Shown here in pieces: positions 1 through 9,249 of a DNA stretch of 64,000 nucleotides; the first letter of the stretch is position 1, and each line of letters opens with the position of its first letter. The stretch comes from Tridacna crocea. Taxonomy: Eukaryota; Mollusca; Bivalvia; Cardiida; Cardiidae. Below the pieces are notes generated by a model. It was not told where the DNA came from. It saw only the letters and a list, made by a program, of their open reading frames with translations, and made no database searches. Location of the stretch: the NCBI GenBank assembly GCA_943736015.1, contig OX031059.1, positions 58,043,159 through 58,107,158 of the forward strand, in the 5' to 3' direction. A program made the translations under genes and the position numbers.

Positions 1-345
1 TATTAGTTGTATGGTCAGGTGGCAGGGGACTTGGAAACTTGTTCCTGGCTGTGGTTAATCATGTCGCCCCGAGCCGAAGGCTAGGTGGGGACATGATTCG
101 CCACAACCCTGAACAAGTTTCCAAGTCCCTGCCTCATGACCGTACAATGAATTGATTATACTGCAAAGTTTTAACCTTTCAAAGCGCGTTAAGTGAAATT
201 TTCCTGTTTATAACTTCACGAATCAAGTATGGTGACGAAATAGAAATTCCCGTCTGAGTGCCCCAATTCAATGAAAACTGACGTCACTGGAAACTGACGT
301 CACTGAAACGTGTAGTTTGGTGCATAAATGTGCAGTCTGTTTTAT
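1..345 (+). repeat. HpE hairpin repeat, copy 1 (5' part)
   Basis: Bases 8-146 form one imperfect hairpin whose arms read GGACTTGGAAACTTGTTC and the complement, with ATCATGTCGCC / GACATGAT near the loop. The tail (GAGTGCCCCAATTCA, then GACGTCACTG twice) recurs at 47.0 kb and 62.1 kb, which defines the family. The copy runs off the left edge of the window. A matching 3' piece resumes near 946, so about 600 bp seems inserted or divergent. Confidence 0.75.
279..302. promoter_or_regulatory. Paired CRE-like palindromes TGACGTCA
   Basis: Two perfect TGACGTCA octamers lie at 279-286 and 295-302, 16 bp apart, inside the HpE repeat. TGACGTCA is the consensus site of CREB/ATF factors. HpE copies at 47066 and 62147 keep one intact site and a decayed partner. 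Function is inferred from the motif only. Confidence 0.35.
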
Positions 346-466
346 AAGCACGGGCCCTGGTGATCGACACTCTCTTGCACTCCGGATCATTACATTTACC
401 TCTGTAATGGGCTCAGAAAGTAGCCCGTCATTACGTCATATTTTTGTCACATGACCATAACTCAAA

Positions 467-613
467 ATGGCTACACAAACGCCGGTAAAAGAAAGACCAA
501 TATCGATTGTTTCGTGTGCTGTTCAAACAGCAAGGGACCAATCAGACTTAGTGATAGGAAACGAACAAAAGAGGGATTTTCTGAAAAGCCTAAATATCTT
601 TAAAGGACGATAA
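467..613 (+). CDS. Unrecognised 48-codon open frame
   Basis: An ATG in good context (CAAAATGG) opens 48 codons beginning MATQTPVKERPI, ending in TAA. Just upstream is TTACGTCA, a CRE-like site, at about 431. No family is recognised. The same stretch in another frame gives a Cys-rich peptide (CFVCCSNSKG), so the coding frame, if any, is uncertain. It could be a first exon, an old transposon piece or chance; the interval 346-945 shows no other structure. Confidence 0.2.
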   Translation: MATQTPVKERPISIVSCAVQTARDQSDLVIGNEQKRDFLKSLNIFKGR

Positions 614-945
614 CTTGATTTTTAATCGTACAAACTTAGATCCAGCGGTGTGTCAAATCAGTTGTCATCATTCATGAGCGCAGCCATTTTTGTTAAAATC
701 GGCGTAAGATTCTGAAAAGTGAAGAGGCTCGAAAAAATTAGTTCCATTTTATACAGGTAAATTCATCAGTTTGAACGCACCTATAATGTATCCAGAATCA
801 TATTTCCTTTGTCTAACTTACAATTTTACATATGAAACAGCTAAACAGTAACAAAACATCTTTTCCTCGGTTTGACAAGATTCTTGTCATTTAGCCCATC
901 ACAGAGATGTATGTGAGGTAACGAACGACAACTCTGCTCGGAGAT

Positions 946-1195
946 TGGGTGATCGATTGACGCCGCCATTTTGGATGTTGCACGTGTAGTGATGTTTACG
1001 GCGCACTCAAAATAGTCCAGTCAAAATAATGAAAAAAAGGGCTTAACCCAAGACTAATTGCAACACAAGCCATTCTTTGATTTTTATGAGGGGTTACCCT
1101 CCCTAAACAATATATAAAAAGTAGGACGAAATCGGAAGATATGAAATTCGATTTTTTCGCGCGTTTTGCCTCCAGCCGCAACTTTGTGCACAAAT
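946..1195 (-). repeat. HpE 3' remnant and shared non-coding repeat
   Basis: GACGCCGCCATTTTGGATGTTG at about 960 also occurs in the HpE copies at 47.5 and 62.2 kb. The minus strand of 1000-1190 resembles 21850-21995 on the plus strand, sharing CTGATTTCGTCCTACTT-like and TTGTGTTGCAATT stretches. The 65-codon minus frame here is not preserved at the second site, so it is read as repeat. Confidence 0.5.
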
Positions 1196-1656
1196 AGTAG
1201 CTTATGTGTAAATTTTACATTATTCGAACTGTTTTGAGCTTTCTATTGCATGTAACATTTTCTGATAACTCTGGTGTTGAATTTTCTAGTTATTTGAAAT
1301 ATTGTTCTTTCTTCTTTCTGGTTTTTTACTTTAAAAAATGATAGAGCCAATATCAACTTACCACACCCACTACTTTTTGTATTAGATTTTCAGTGTCAAT
1401 TTTTTGGGAGGAGGTGAACTGCTATGTGCATGATCATTTCCTTTATGATAATAATTGCTTATTAAAAGCCTACGCACATTCTTTCAATGGCTGCCATTTG
1501 ATAAAGTCTGGCACAATGTCTTGTAATGGAATCGTGAATGCCGAATCTGGGTCTTATGATAGACTTTGTGAAACAACAAAATTGTATATAAATAAACTTG
1601 AATGTTTGGTTGAATGACTTTTTATGCAACAATCAGCTTTGTTTCAGTCATACCAC
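1196..1656. other. Unassigned AT-rich sequence
   Basis: No repeat seen elsewhere in the window and no convincing coding signal. The 8 bp at 1649-1656 (CATACCAC) are the left target duplication of the hAT relic that follows. Confidence 0.5.
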
Positions 1657-2790
1657 TAGAGCTGGGACGGGTAGAAATTTTGTACCCGGGTACCCGTGGC
1701 CGTATTACCCGCGGGTACTCGAGTACCCGATGTTATTACTTCCCATTGAATGAAACATCAGTAGTTGTATATCTTTATGCATCCTGGCACTTGCACATGT
1801 ACCAATACATGAAAACAACTAAACAAGGCTTCAGGTAGCCAAGCTTCGTCAAAAACCCGAGTTTGGCAGTTCTTTGGTGTTTTGCAAGACAAACAAAGGA
1901 CAAAGTGTAACATTTGCAGTGTTCCCATTTAAGCAAAATTGTTGCGTAAATCACGTTGTAGATCTAGAATTGTAATTCACGAATGAAAAAAAAAAAACGT
2001 AAAAAACTTCATTATCCACTAAACTTGTGTTAAATGACGGGATTTGACGTTACTTGCTGCCCTTATTGATAATTTATTATCAAATCAGGGGGAAAACCCC
2101 ATCCATGAATCAAAACACATGAAAAAATACGCAGTGTAGAAAACACGGAAACCCATGACACAACACAATGTTTCTTTCGACATTGTCCGATCAGAGTCAC
2201 TTCAGACCGTCTTTTCAGCTTTTTAATGACTTTAAACAATAACTTTCCACAGTTATCTTAATATAACATACTTTTGTGGTGCAAAACATCATTATTGATT
2301 ACTTAACTTCTAGTTTGGAACCATTATTGTCGTACCCTCTAATATGAAACCTTAGGCCTAGAGGCCCTACCTCCAGAATTACACCTTAGGGGGTAAGTGT
2401 ACCCTTCAAATAAAAAGTTAGTGTGAACACTGATTTGCGATATAGAACTTAGCTACCAAGAGGGGAGGGTGGTGCCTTATCCATGAAAAGCACATTGAGT
2501 TAAACACCCTATGAAGCTAAGGAAGCGATCCGGCAACAACCTCGCAGAGTCAGCTAAACCATGAATAGCGATACAAAGCAAACTCGATGGTAAAATATAC
2601 ACCACATTCACATCAATCTATGTTTTTTATTCCAAATTTCCTGTCAATGTATGCACGTAAATCTATATATTTTTTAAACTTTCCGCCTTTTATGCTTTTA
2701 ATTACCGGGTACCCGGGTAATGATTTAGTACCCGGGTACCGGCGTTACCCTACCCGATACCCGGGTACTCGAGTACTCGTCACAGCTCTA
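1657..2790 (+). mobile_element. hAT-type DNA transposon relic (1,134 bp)
   Basis: The ends are inverted: TAGAGCTGGGACG on the left, CGTCACAGCTCTA on the right (12 of 13 paired). The flanks repeat exactly as the 8-bp CATACCAC at 1649-1656 and 2791-2798, the duplication size made by hAT transposases. Both subterminal regions are full of GTACCCGGGTACC and CTCGAGTACCCG palindromes (1688-1730, 2706-2780). Only a BED finger remains of the transposase; the catalytic part is missing, so this is an internally deleted, non-autonomous copy. Confidence 0.85.
1846..1932 (+). pseudogene. BED-type zinc finger remnant of hAT transposase
   Basis: The open frame reads RVWQFFGVLQDKQRTKCNIC followed by a stop. 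The VW-FF pair and the C-x2-C pair match the N-terminal half of a BED zinc finger, the DNA-binding domain usual at the start of hAT transposases. The closing histidine pair is absent and TAA follows six codons after the second cysteine. It lies about 190 bp inside the left terminal repeat, where a hAT N-terminus is expected. Confidence 0.6.
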
Positions 2791-2798
2791 CATACCAC

Positions 2799-3944
2799 TA
2801 TGACAGCTCACATATTCGTGTATTTCTATGGTTTCACCAGTAATAGACTTGGGCTCTGAAGTGTCCTGCCAAACAACACTCCCACGAAAAACGTAGGAAT
2901 AAACTTGAATCTTTGTGTTTTAAGTTTTAATACAGTTAGAAAACTGTGTTAGGGTGTTTTTGACAAGATGCAGGTAATATTTCAACCTATGATAATTAAC
3001 AAAATTCACATCTTTTTGGTCTTATACTTACCCTATTGCTTTTTCTATAAATAAGCAAAACTTGAACCACCATTTTTGTAAAAGGTAATATACCGCTATC
3101 AACTGCAGGGGCAAATTAAGTCAATTAAAAGTTAAACACAAGTGCTCCAATAGATGCATTCAAGCAAAGCTGTCACATGAACCAATGATTGTAAGTCTTA
3201 TAACTTAGATTTGTAACTTACACTTACAAAGTTCCAACTTTAAGGTTTCGTTATTCAACCATATAATGTTCTTTTTCTTATCTTATTTTGAATTCCAGCA
3301 ACAATTTCTTATCCAATTCGTTGCCATTTTAAGTTACGAAAAAGCCACAATACTGGTTTTGTGATTGGTGTCTGTCAAACTTGATAAGGGACTCACTTTC
3401 CAAATTAAGCAAATGATATTCGCATGCATGTGTTCAAAAGCCATAAGCAAGGGTTGCCCAAAATGTACTCTTGATAAAAAAAATGCCAGCAGGTCTTTTA
3501 TGATAACTGAATGACATCGGGCACTTTTTGAAAATTAATTAAGGTTCTACCCCATCTTTTGATTTTAGGTGTGCACTATGGTAAAATGTTTCCTAGCCAA
3601 CCAGTAGACACATGCCTCGGACGTGTCATATATATAGAAAAGACTAATTGATAAGTTACAAACCAAGCAATGAATGCTAAAGTACATCTGCAAAAAAGCT
3701 GACGTTATGAAAGCAGAGTGTCTACAGAGATACGACAATATCTGCAACAGTGTTACCAAAAAGAAACTTAAAGCTCTAAATAATTTCAGACAGAGACATC
3801 ATGCAACCAGCCAAATCTAGTTCTTTCACGATGAAGTAGGATAGATATCTGTGAATTATGAACTCAGACAGGTTGCAGTTTGATCCAGTATTATTTCCTT
3901 GCGTGTTTACAAATAAAAGATTCGTTGGATAATATTCAACCAAG
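2799..3944. other. Unassigned intergenic sequence
   Basis: About 1.1 kb of AT-rich sequence with no repeat recognised elsewhere in the window and no open frame with coding character. Confidence 0.45.
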
Positions 3945-4012
3945 TTTGGAAAGAAGCAGTTTCGAATACTAGGTGGTATTGGGATGGGTGACCTTCTGAC
4001 AATCGAATGACC
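3945..4012 (+). pseudogene. 5S rRNA-like fragment
   Basis: GGTATTGGGATGGGTGACC at 3973-3991 resembles the internal promoter end of metazoan 5S rRNA (GTACTTGGATGGGTGACC). Preceding AAGCAGTTTCGA and CTAGGT align loosely with the 5S middle. There is no full-length 5S and no clear SINE body, so it is at best a diverged 5S pseudogene or a remnant of a 5S-derived SINE. Confidence 0.3.
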
Positions 4013-4208
4013 TCTGCGTGGTGAATATGTTTGCTGATCTCCGTGCGTGAACCAGGAGGTAACTGCACTGAGACCATCTTGGTTACTTCAGTCTATCAGT
4101 AGTTTTATATCTTTCGAGAACCTCAAGAATCTTATCCAGTTTCAGGTGAAGTTATGACTTGGAACTATTCATGACTACAACATTAGAGCAAGGCTTTCAC
4201 TTAAACAG

Positions 4209-4252
4209 AGCTTTCTTCGTGGGCTTCTCGAGCTTTCTTCGTGGGCTTCTCC
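4209..4252. repeat. 22-bp direct repeat, two units
   Basis: AGCTTTCTTCGTGGGCTTCT plus two bases occurs twice in tandem, differing at the last base, followed by a partial third start. The flanking sequence 4013-4208 and 4253-4459 is otherwise unassigned. Confidence 0.7.
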
Positions 4253-4459
4253 AGCTTTCCCAATGTAAACTACTGTGACAAGTATGTTTCTTCTTTGCTG
4301 AAGAAACGCTCCACACAGCCTCCGTTTCAAAAGAATGTTTCTTCTGATTATAATGCAAACAAAATCCCGACAATAGAGAATTTAAAATCTCAACTTTCAT
4401 TAGTTACATGTAAGCCGGGCGGCTCCAGTCAGACAAGACTTCTACTGCCTGCTATGGCG

Positions 4460-4735
4460 TGACAAACGTTGCAATATTCGATATCAAAATTTACATTCTA
4501 AAACGAAAAAATATTCATTCGAAAAAAAAATTTTCATTCGAAAACAAAAAAATATTCATTGGATAAAAATATATTTGTTCTAAACTTGCATTATATACAT
4601 TCAATAAAAGATAAATATCGAATACAAAAAAAAATTATCCAATGAAAAAAAAAAATTATCCAATGAAAAAAAAATTTTTGCAACATATAAAAATTTACAG
4701 ATTGCAGTTGAAAAAATATTCATTCGATAATTGAC
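4460..4735. mobile_element. TIR-I element, copy 1, right end decayed
   Basis: It starts with the same 23-bp terminal repeat (TGACAAACGTTGCAATATTC...) that bounds the intact copy at 20000. The interior is the same kind of A-rich sequence built from ATTCGAAAA and ATCCAATGAAAA motifs. The right terminal repeat cannot be found, so the end is approximate. Confidence 0.6.
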
Positions 4736-4806
4736 CAATGAGATTTGGGAAAGCCCATTTAGTAACGGCTTATTTGATTGGACAATGCTGTTGTTAGATT
4801 TCCAAC

Positions 4807-4855
4807 ATGGCTACGCAACAGACGCTAGCTGCTCACCAGAACATAGATCTATTCA
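4807..4855 (+). CDS. Candidate first exon of an unidentified gene
   Basis: ATG at 4807 in a strong context (CCAACATGG) begins MATQQTLAAHQNIDLF and is followed at once by A|GTAAGT, a near-perfect splice donor (phase 1). Joined to the acceptor at 6595 the phase would stay open, which is why I list it. No protein family is recognised. A lone ATG plus donor can arise by chance, so confidence is low. Confidence 0.3.
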
Positions 4856-5257
4856 GTAAGTGGAAAATTATTTATTTCATTTAATTTCTGTAGAAAAGTT
4901 GTAATTGTTGAATTATTTCAAATGGATGACATAAATGCTAATGTATGACATGAACGTTTGTTGTGGAAGCAGTGGCATTTACTTTTCGCCATAAGAATTA
5001 GAGCGGCGAAAGTTCACCGGAATGCACCGGAAACCATTTAAGTTACTGGATTTAATTGAAACATCTACCTACCGCGACGGACAGAAATTCGGAATGCACT
5101 TGCATTAGAAGTTGCATTGAATTCTGAACACCTTCTAAATCACATGAGTCATGCTCTTGCAAAATGGGACTTAATGAATGTACAAAGCTATGTTCTGTTA
5201 AAGAATTGATTCTATAAAAGTACTTTAAATTTTGTAGAAATATTTCCAAGCTTTATC

Positions 5258-5435
5258 TCATTTACTAACCAACAATATTTTAGGCTTGTCCAAATCGAAA
5301 GCATTTGTAGACTGAAACTTTGAAATTTGTTTTGTAAATGGTAGAAAACATTGTGTGAAAAGGAGAAAATGCTGGTTAACAGCATTTTCTTCTTTTTCCG
5401 CAATGTTTTCCAAAGTAGGGATTGTGTGTACTCTC
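5258..5435 (-). mobile_element. PalA MITE copy
   Basis: Minus orientation. It shows the GTCCAAATCGAAAGCATTTG segment, then the hairpin core (AAATGCTGGTTAACAGCATTT) with several arm mismatches, then GGGATTGTGTG. Both ends have decayed. Confidence 0.75.
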
Positions 5436-5863
5436 AATAATGAGATGCTACAGTGATCTTTTTCATATTTGGACATTTATTGTACACTGTACTGTCTCAA
5501 GTCCATCGTAAATTTAACTGATTAAATGCAGGGTTTTCTCTTATGTTCAGCATTTTTTAAGAGTTCAAACTTGTACACAAAATCTGTGCCAAACTTTCAA
5601 CTGATTTTGTCTTGATTGTCTCTGTACCAGTCCAGTCAGTGCTAGAACAGCCAAATCTCAAGTACAATTAAAGATTTGGAAACTTTTAACCCAATGACTG
5701 CCATACTTTAAAGTGATCTTAAGGAGTTCAACTCGCCAGCATTTTTCAGGGATTTGTTCACCTTCAAATTTTTGGCGGCTACTTAAAGTCTAACCAGTTT
5801 AGTTTTTGTTGGTTGAATATGATGCTGTGTAAACACCCATTGTTTAGAAAAACTTTAATTCTT

Positions 5864-6085
5864 TACTGCACAATCCCAAGTTTTAGTGACCCAAAGCAAA
5901 AAGACATTTGAAATGTGGGAAAAGAAGAAATACTGTTAACCAGTTTTTTTCTCCAATTACATGTACCACAATGTTCTCTATCCTTCCCAAAACAATTTGC
6001 AATTTTTGAGTCACATTTATTTTGTCATCTGTAGACTCTTTTTATTTGGTCTAGGTTAAATTTTGTTGTTTGGAAAAGGGTTAAA
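5864..6085 (+). mobile_element. PalA MITE copy, diverged
   Basis: Plus orientation from TTTACTGCACAATCCC to GGAAAAGGGTTAA. The hairpin core is damaged, with a run of T and an ATTACATGTACC insertion in the right arm, but TGAGTCACATTTATTTTGTC is well kept. Confidence 0.7.
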
Positions 6086-6212
6086 CATGTATACATGAGC
6101 CATGATCAAGCAAAAAGGAGCTAAAGGTATCTCTATGATCCATGCATGATACCCAGCAAGTCATCACATAATTGTGAATCAGTAATATCCGTCCTTATTT
6201 AACAACATTTTT

Positions 6213-6402
6213 ATCCTTTACAACACAATCCCAACTTTGTGCTACAAGGAGAAAATGCTAGAAACCAGCGTTTTCTCCTTTCCCCACAGTTTCTACCCAT
6301 TGGAAAAACAAATCACCATTTTAACAACATTTAATTTGCTGTCTGCAAATGCTTTCAGTTTGGACCTGTGTAAAATTTTTTTGTTTGGTAAAGAGTTTAT
6401 CA
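6213..6402 (+). mobile_element. PalA MITE copy, short
   Basis: Plus orientation, CCTTTACAACACAATCCC to TTTGGTAAAGAGTTTA. About 30 bp are missing between the left end and the core, so the left core arm is short. Confidence 0.75.
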
Positions 6403-6594
6403 CAAGGTAGACTGGTCCTTGAACACACAGAAAATTTGACAAATGGCAAAATTTTTCAGACCAGGTAAGCCTAGGTCAAGACATTTTGTAGATGCATTAG
6501 GTCCCTTTCTGCAAAAGCATGGTTCATATACATGTATATATATCTGTATATGGACACACACAGATGTATTTCATTTATATTTTTGCTCTTGCAG

Positions 6595-6807
6595 GTAGAT
6601 GCATTTATGTAGATTCTGCACTAAATAATTGGGGTGTTTTCATTGAAATATGTGGTGGTATGCTGGACAAAGACGGTACAGTTGCAATTCAGAAATGCAA
6701 CAGGACTGAAATATATTGAAGGTGTAGATAGGGTTGCAGTCCATTCAACTGGAACCAATTTTGCCATTCCTGAAAATGTTGAGGGACTTGTTGTGATAGA
6801 ACTGTTG
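6595..6807 (+). CDS. Candidate internal exon, frame broken
   Basis: TTTTTGCTCTTGCAG|GT at 6594 is a good acceptor and TTG|GTAAG at 6807 a good donor. Two frames are open in turn: the first reads CIYVDSALNNWGVFIEIC and stops at 6719, the second reads GVDRVAVHSTGTNFAIPENV up to the donor. A one-base indel near 6705 would join them. It may be a pseudogene, a sequence error, or two alternative starts. No family is recognised. The link to exons at 4807 and 7782 rests on phase only. Confidence 0.3.
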
Positions 6808-6904
6808 GTAAGATGCCATGCTATTTTCAATTTCCAAGTGTACTTTTTGTCGCGATTGTGTACCATACTTTTGTGAAGAAAACTGTAAAAGAGTCTTATT
6901 ATGT

Positions 6905-7207
6905 CATGGGCGGATCCAGAGTGGGGGACCGGGGGTCTGGACCCCCGGAATTTTGGCAAAAATGTGGTTATCAGATTTATGAAATGGTGCTGGTTTGATA
7001 TTGCACAGCATTTATGTAAAATACAGTCATAAATTTTAAAATAAAAGTTCTGAATGTGGAGACCTCCTCATGGTTAGAACTCGAAATGTTGACTTTTCTT
7101 GTTAACAGCTTACATCCACTGAAATCCGGAAATCAAAGTATCATATGATAAGATGAGTGCGTTTTCGGTGGGATCCCCCCTGAGAAAGATATCTGGATCC
7201 GCGCATG
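6905..7207 (-). mobile_element. GGATCC-F element, copy 1 (303 bp)
   Basis: Terminal inverted repeats CATGGGCGGATCCAGA and TCTGGATCCGCGCATG bound 303 bp, flanked by the 5-bp duplication TATGT (6900-6904, 7208-7212). The second copy at 18704 is in the opposite orientation. No coding capacity, so non-autonomous; the superfamily is not certain from a 5-bp duplication alone. Confidence 0.85.
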
Positions 7208-7212
7208 TATGT

Positions 7213-7781
7213 TATGGCACCAGTCATCCTTCTGCCCATCTGTCCTTCCAGGAGCAATTTCTTGTGAGCACAACTGCAACAGTTTCCATTGGAATAAGTT
7301 TAAACATAGCAGTATGAGTCTATGATGTGTAGTTGTGCATGGGACTTTTTTCTTTTCGTTCTGTTCATGAGGTCTAGAGTTATCTGCCCTTTAATTCTGA
7401 AATTAACAATTTGACTGACAAGCCCCTTGCGGTGTACTATGGGCTGCTTTGCAAAACCCTTGTCTTTGAAATGTAATAGAAATTTTGCGAATTGTCAAAT
7501 TGAGCTATTCATTGTGTAATTTCAGGTATTTGAATTTGACATTTTTGAAATTATATATGATGGCTTAATTGTGATTTTTATGGCATGCTCTTAGGCAGCA
7601 AACCTTGTGCTTTTCATTCGGGTGAAAATAAATGTATCTGAAGAAAGTCAGTCTGGTGATTCTTTACCTGGACAATGGTATAAGATGGATTAAATATAGA
7701 TTGTCATGTGGTAAAATACTCTCCACATTATGCTGGCACTATCTAAAAAGTAATGTCAATGTACTTTCATTTCTATTGTAG
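7213..7781. other. Unassigned sequence between candidate exons
   Basis: No repeats recognised. It would be intron if the weak gene model at 4807-7853 is right. Confidence 0.4.
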
Positions 7782-7853
7782 ATGCTACTGGAGATGTATC
7801 GATGGAACAACCTACTGACTTTCTGGACAGGCATGGGATTTCATAAAAGATGA
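7782..7853 (+). CDS. Candidate terminal exon
   Basis: TTTCTATTGTAG precedes 7782, a good splice acceptor. Two frames remain open for about 20 codons and end at 7846 (TAA) or 7853 (TGA). AATAAA follows at 7856. If joined in phase with the donor at 6807 the stop at 7853 is used. Evidence is splice-like signals only. Confidence 0.25.
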   Translation: MLLEMYRWNNLLTFWTGMGFHKR

Positions 7854-8045
7854 GAAATAAATTTCATCAACTATATTGATTGATTGCTTGTGACTCACAC
7901 TTTGGCCATAACCTGGAGAGTCAATACAGGAACTTTTTACTAGAAGATGAAAATGGCTTTAATTTTGGATGGAGATTTTCACCTGGTACAGAAAAACAGA
8001 CTTACAAGACAGGGTTATCCCCTCTCCCAACCCTTTTCCCGGTTT

Positions 8046-8250
8046 TTCATGGCCCGGAGTTAGAGACATTTTGTAAACATTGTGAGAAAAGGAGAAAAAA
8101 CTGGTAACCAGCATTTTCTCCTTTTCCAACAGTGTTTTCTACCCTTTCCTAAACAATTTTCAGTTTTTGAGTCACATGAATTTTGTTATCTGCAAATGCT
8201 TTCAAGTTGGACCAGTCTAGAATTTTGTTGTTTGGGAAAGGATTAGAAAC
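8046..8250 (+). mobile_element. PalA MITE copy, left end missing
   Basis: Plus orientation. The core hairpin centre is GGTAACC, and the right end is GTTTGGGAAAGGATTAG. The usual CCACACAATCCC start is replaced by unrelated sequence. Confidence 0.8.
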
Positions 8251-8346
8251 TAGGTCACCTGGTTAAATTTTAGATAAACTCTGTATATCCTAGATACCAA
8301 GTGTTATGTTCAATACTTATGAAAGTTGGTAAGAATATACGTCTTG

Positions 8347-8578
8347 ACTCCTTATCACACAATCCCACCTTTTTACAGCACTGAGAGAGAAGGCATTTGG
8401 CAGTGTAGTGAGAAAAGGAGAAAATGCTTGTAACCGGCATTTTTCCCTTTCCACAATGTTTCCTAGTCTTCACAAGAGACAAGACAAATTTCCCTTTTTG
8501 TTTATTATTTATTTTATCATCTGCAAATGCTTTCCAATTGAACCAGTCTAGAATTTTGTTCTTCAGTAAAGAGTTAAT
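8347..8578 (+). mobile_element. PalA MITE copy
   Basis: Plus orientation, CCTTATCACACAATCCC to CAGTAAAGAGTTAA. The core centre GGTAACC has become TGTAACCG, with mismatched arms. Confidence 0.8.
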
Positions 8579-9077
8579 GAGAACTCTAACGAGATATAAA
8601 ATGGGTCACATAGGGTCAAAAACTAGGTCACTGAGATGGACTCTTGAAAAACCTTCTGTCCATACTCGGAAAAGGCTGTTTCTCTTTGGCTGGGCAGATT
8701 ATTTTTTGTTGATGTTTTGAATGACTGTTCACCTGTAACAATCAATATTTGGGTCATAACTGAACATAATGAGTTAAATAAAAATAGCCATCCTCTGTGA
8801 AAAAGGCTTGATGCACCAGCAAAAAAGCAATGAGACATGTCAGTCTGTGTATCTAAGCATGGGTCGGAGCATTTCATTATTTGTGTTTTTTTCTGCACGC
8901 TCATGGACCACTCCACCTCATGGTGCACTCAGTTATTGGAAAAAAATGATTATATGGATCCTTTATCATGGGCCCATAAATATGTGATTACTTGTTTGGC
9001 ACATTTGATCTCTCAGATGCTCTAATTTCCCTTTGCTAGAGCATAGATCATTTCTTTGTTATTTGTGCAGAGTTTAA
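8579..9077. repeat. Relic of satellite-bearing element
   Basis: GGGTCAAAAACTAGGTCACTGAGATGG and AAAAACCTTCTGTCCATACTC match unit fragments seen again at 10.95, 11.3 and 13.7 kb. The rest, to 9077, is unassigned. Confidence 0.4.
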
Positions 9078-9237
9078 TCAGCCTATACAACAGAATCCCA
9101 TGTTTTAACAACCCAGGAGAAAGTATGTCGTGTCGGGAGGAAAATGAAAATGCTGTTTATTTGCCTTTCTTTCTTATCCCACAATGTTTCAAAAGATGGC
9201 TACCTCAGGGTCTTTGAAATATGGGATTGCTTATTGT
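9078..9237 (+). mobile_element. PalA MITE relic
   Basis: Only ACAGAATCCC, an AAAATGCTG core stub, CCCACAATGTTTC and a distal GGGATTG are recognisable. Orientation is judged from the first motif. Confidence 0.4.
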
Positions 9238-9249
9238 AGTGTAATTTTA

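Noticed and set aside
996-1193. 65-codon minus-strand frame MCTKLRLEAKRAKKS...
   Set aside because: The related sequence at 21850-21995 does not keep the frame, so it is treated as non-coding repeat.
1614-1838. 74-codon open frame
   Set aside because: It runs across the hAT terminal repeat and its GTACCC palindromes; no coding character.
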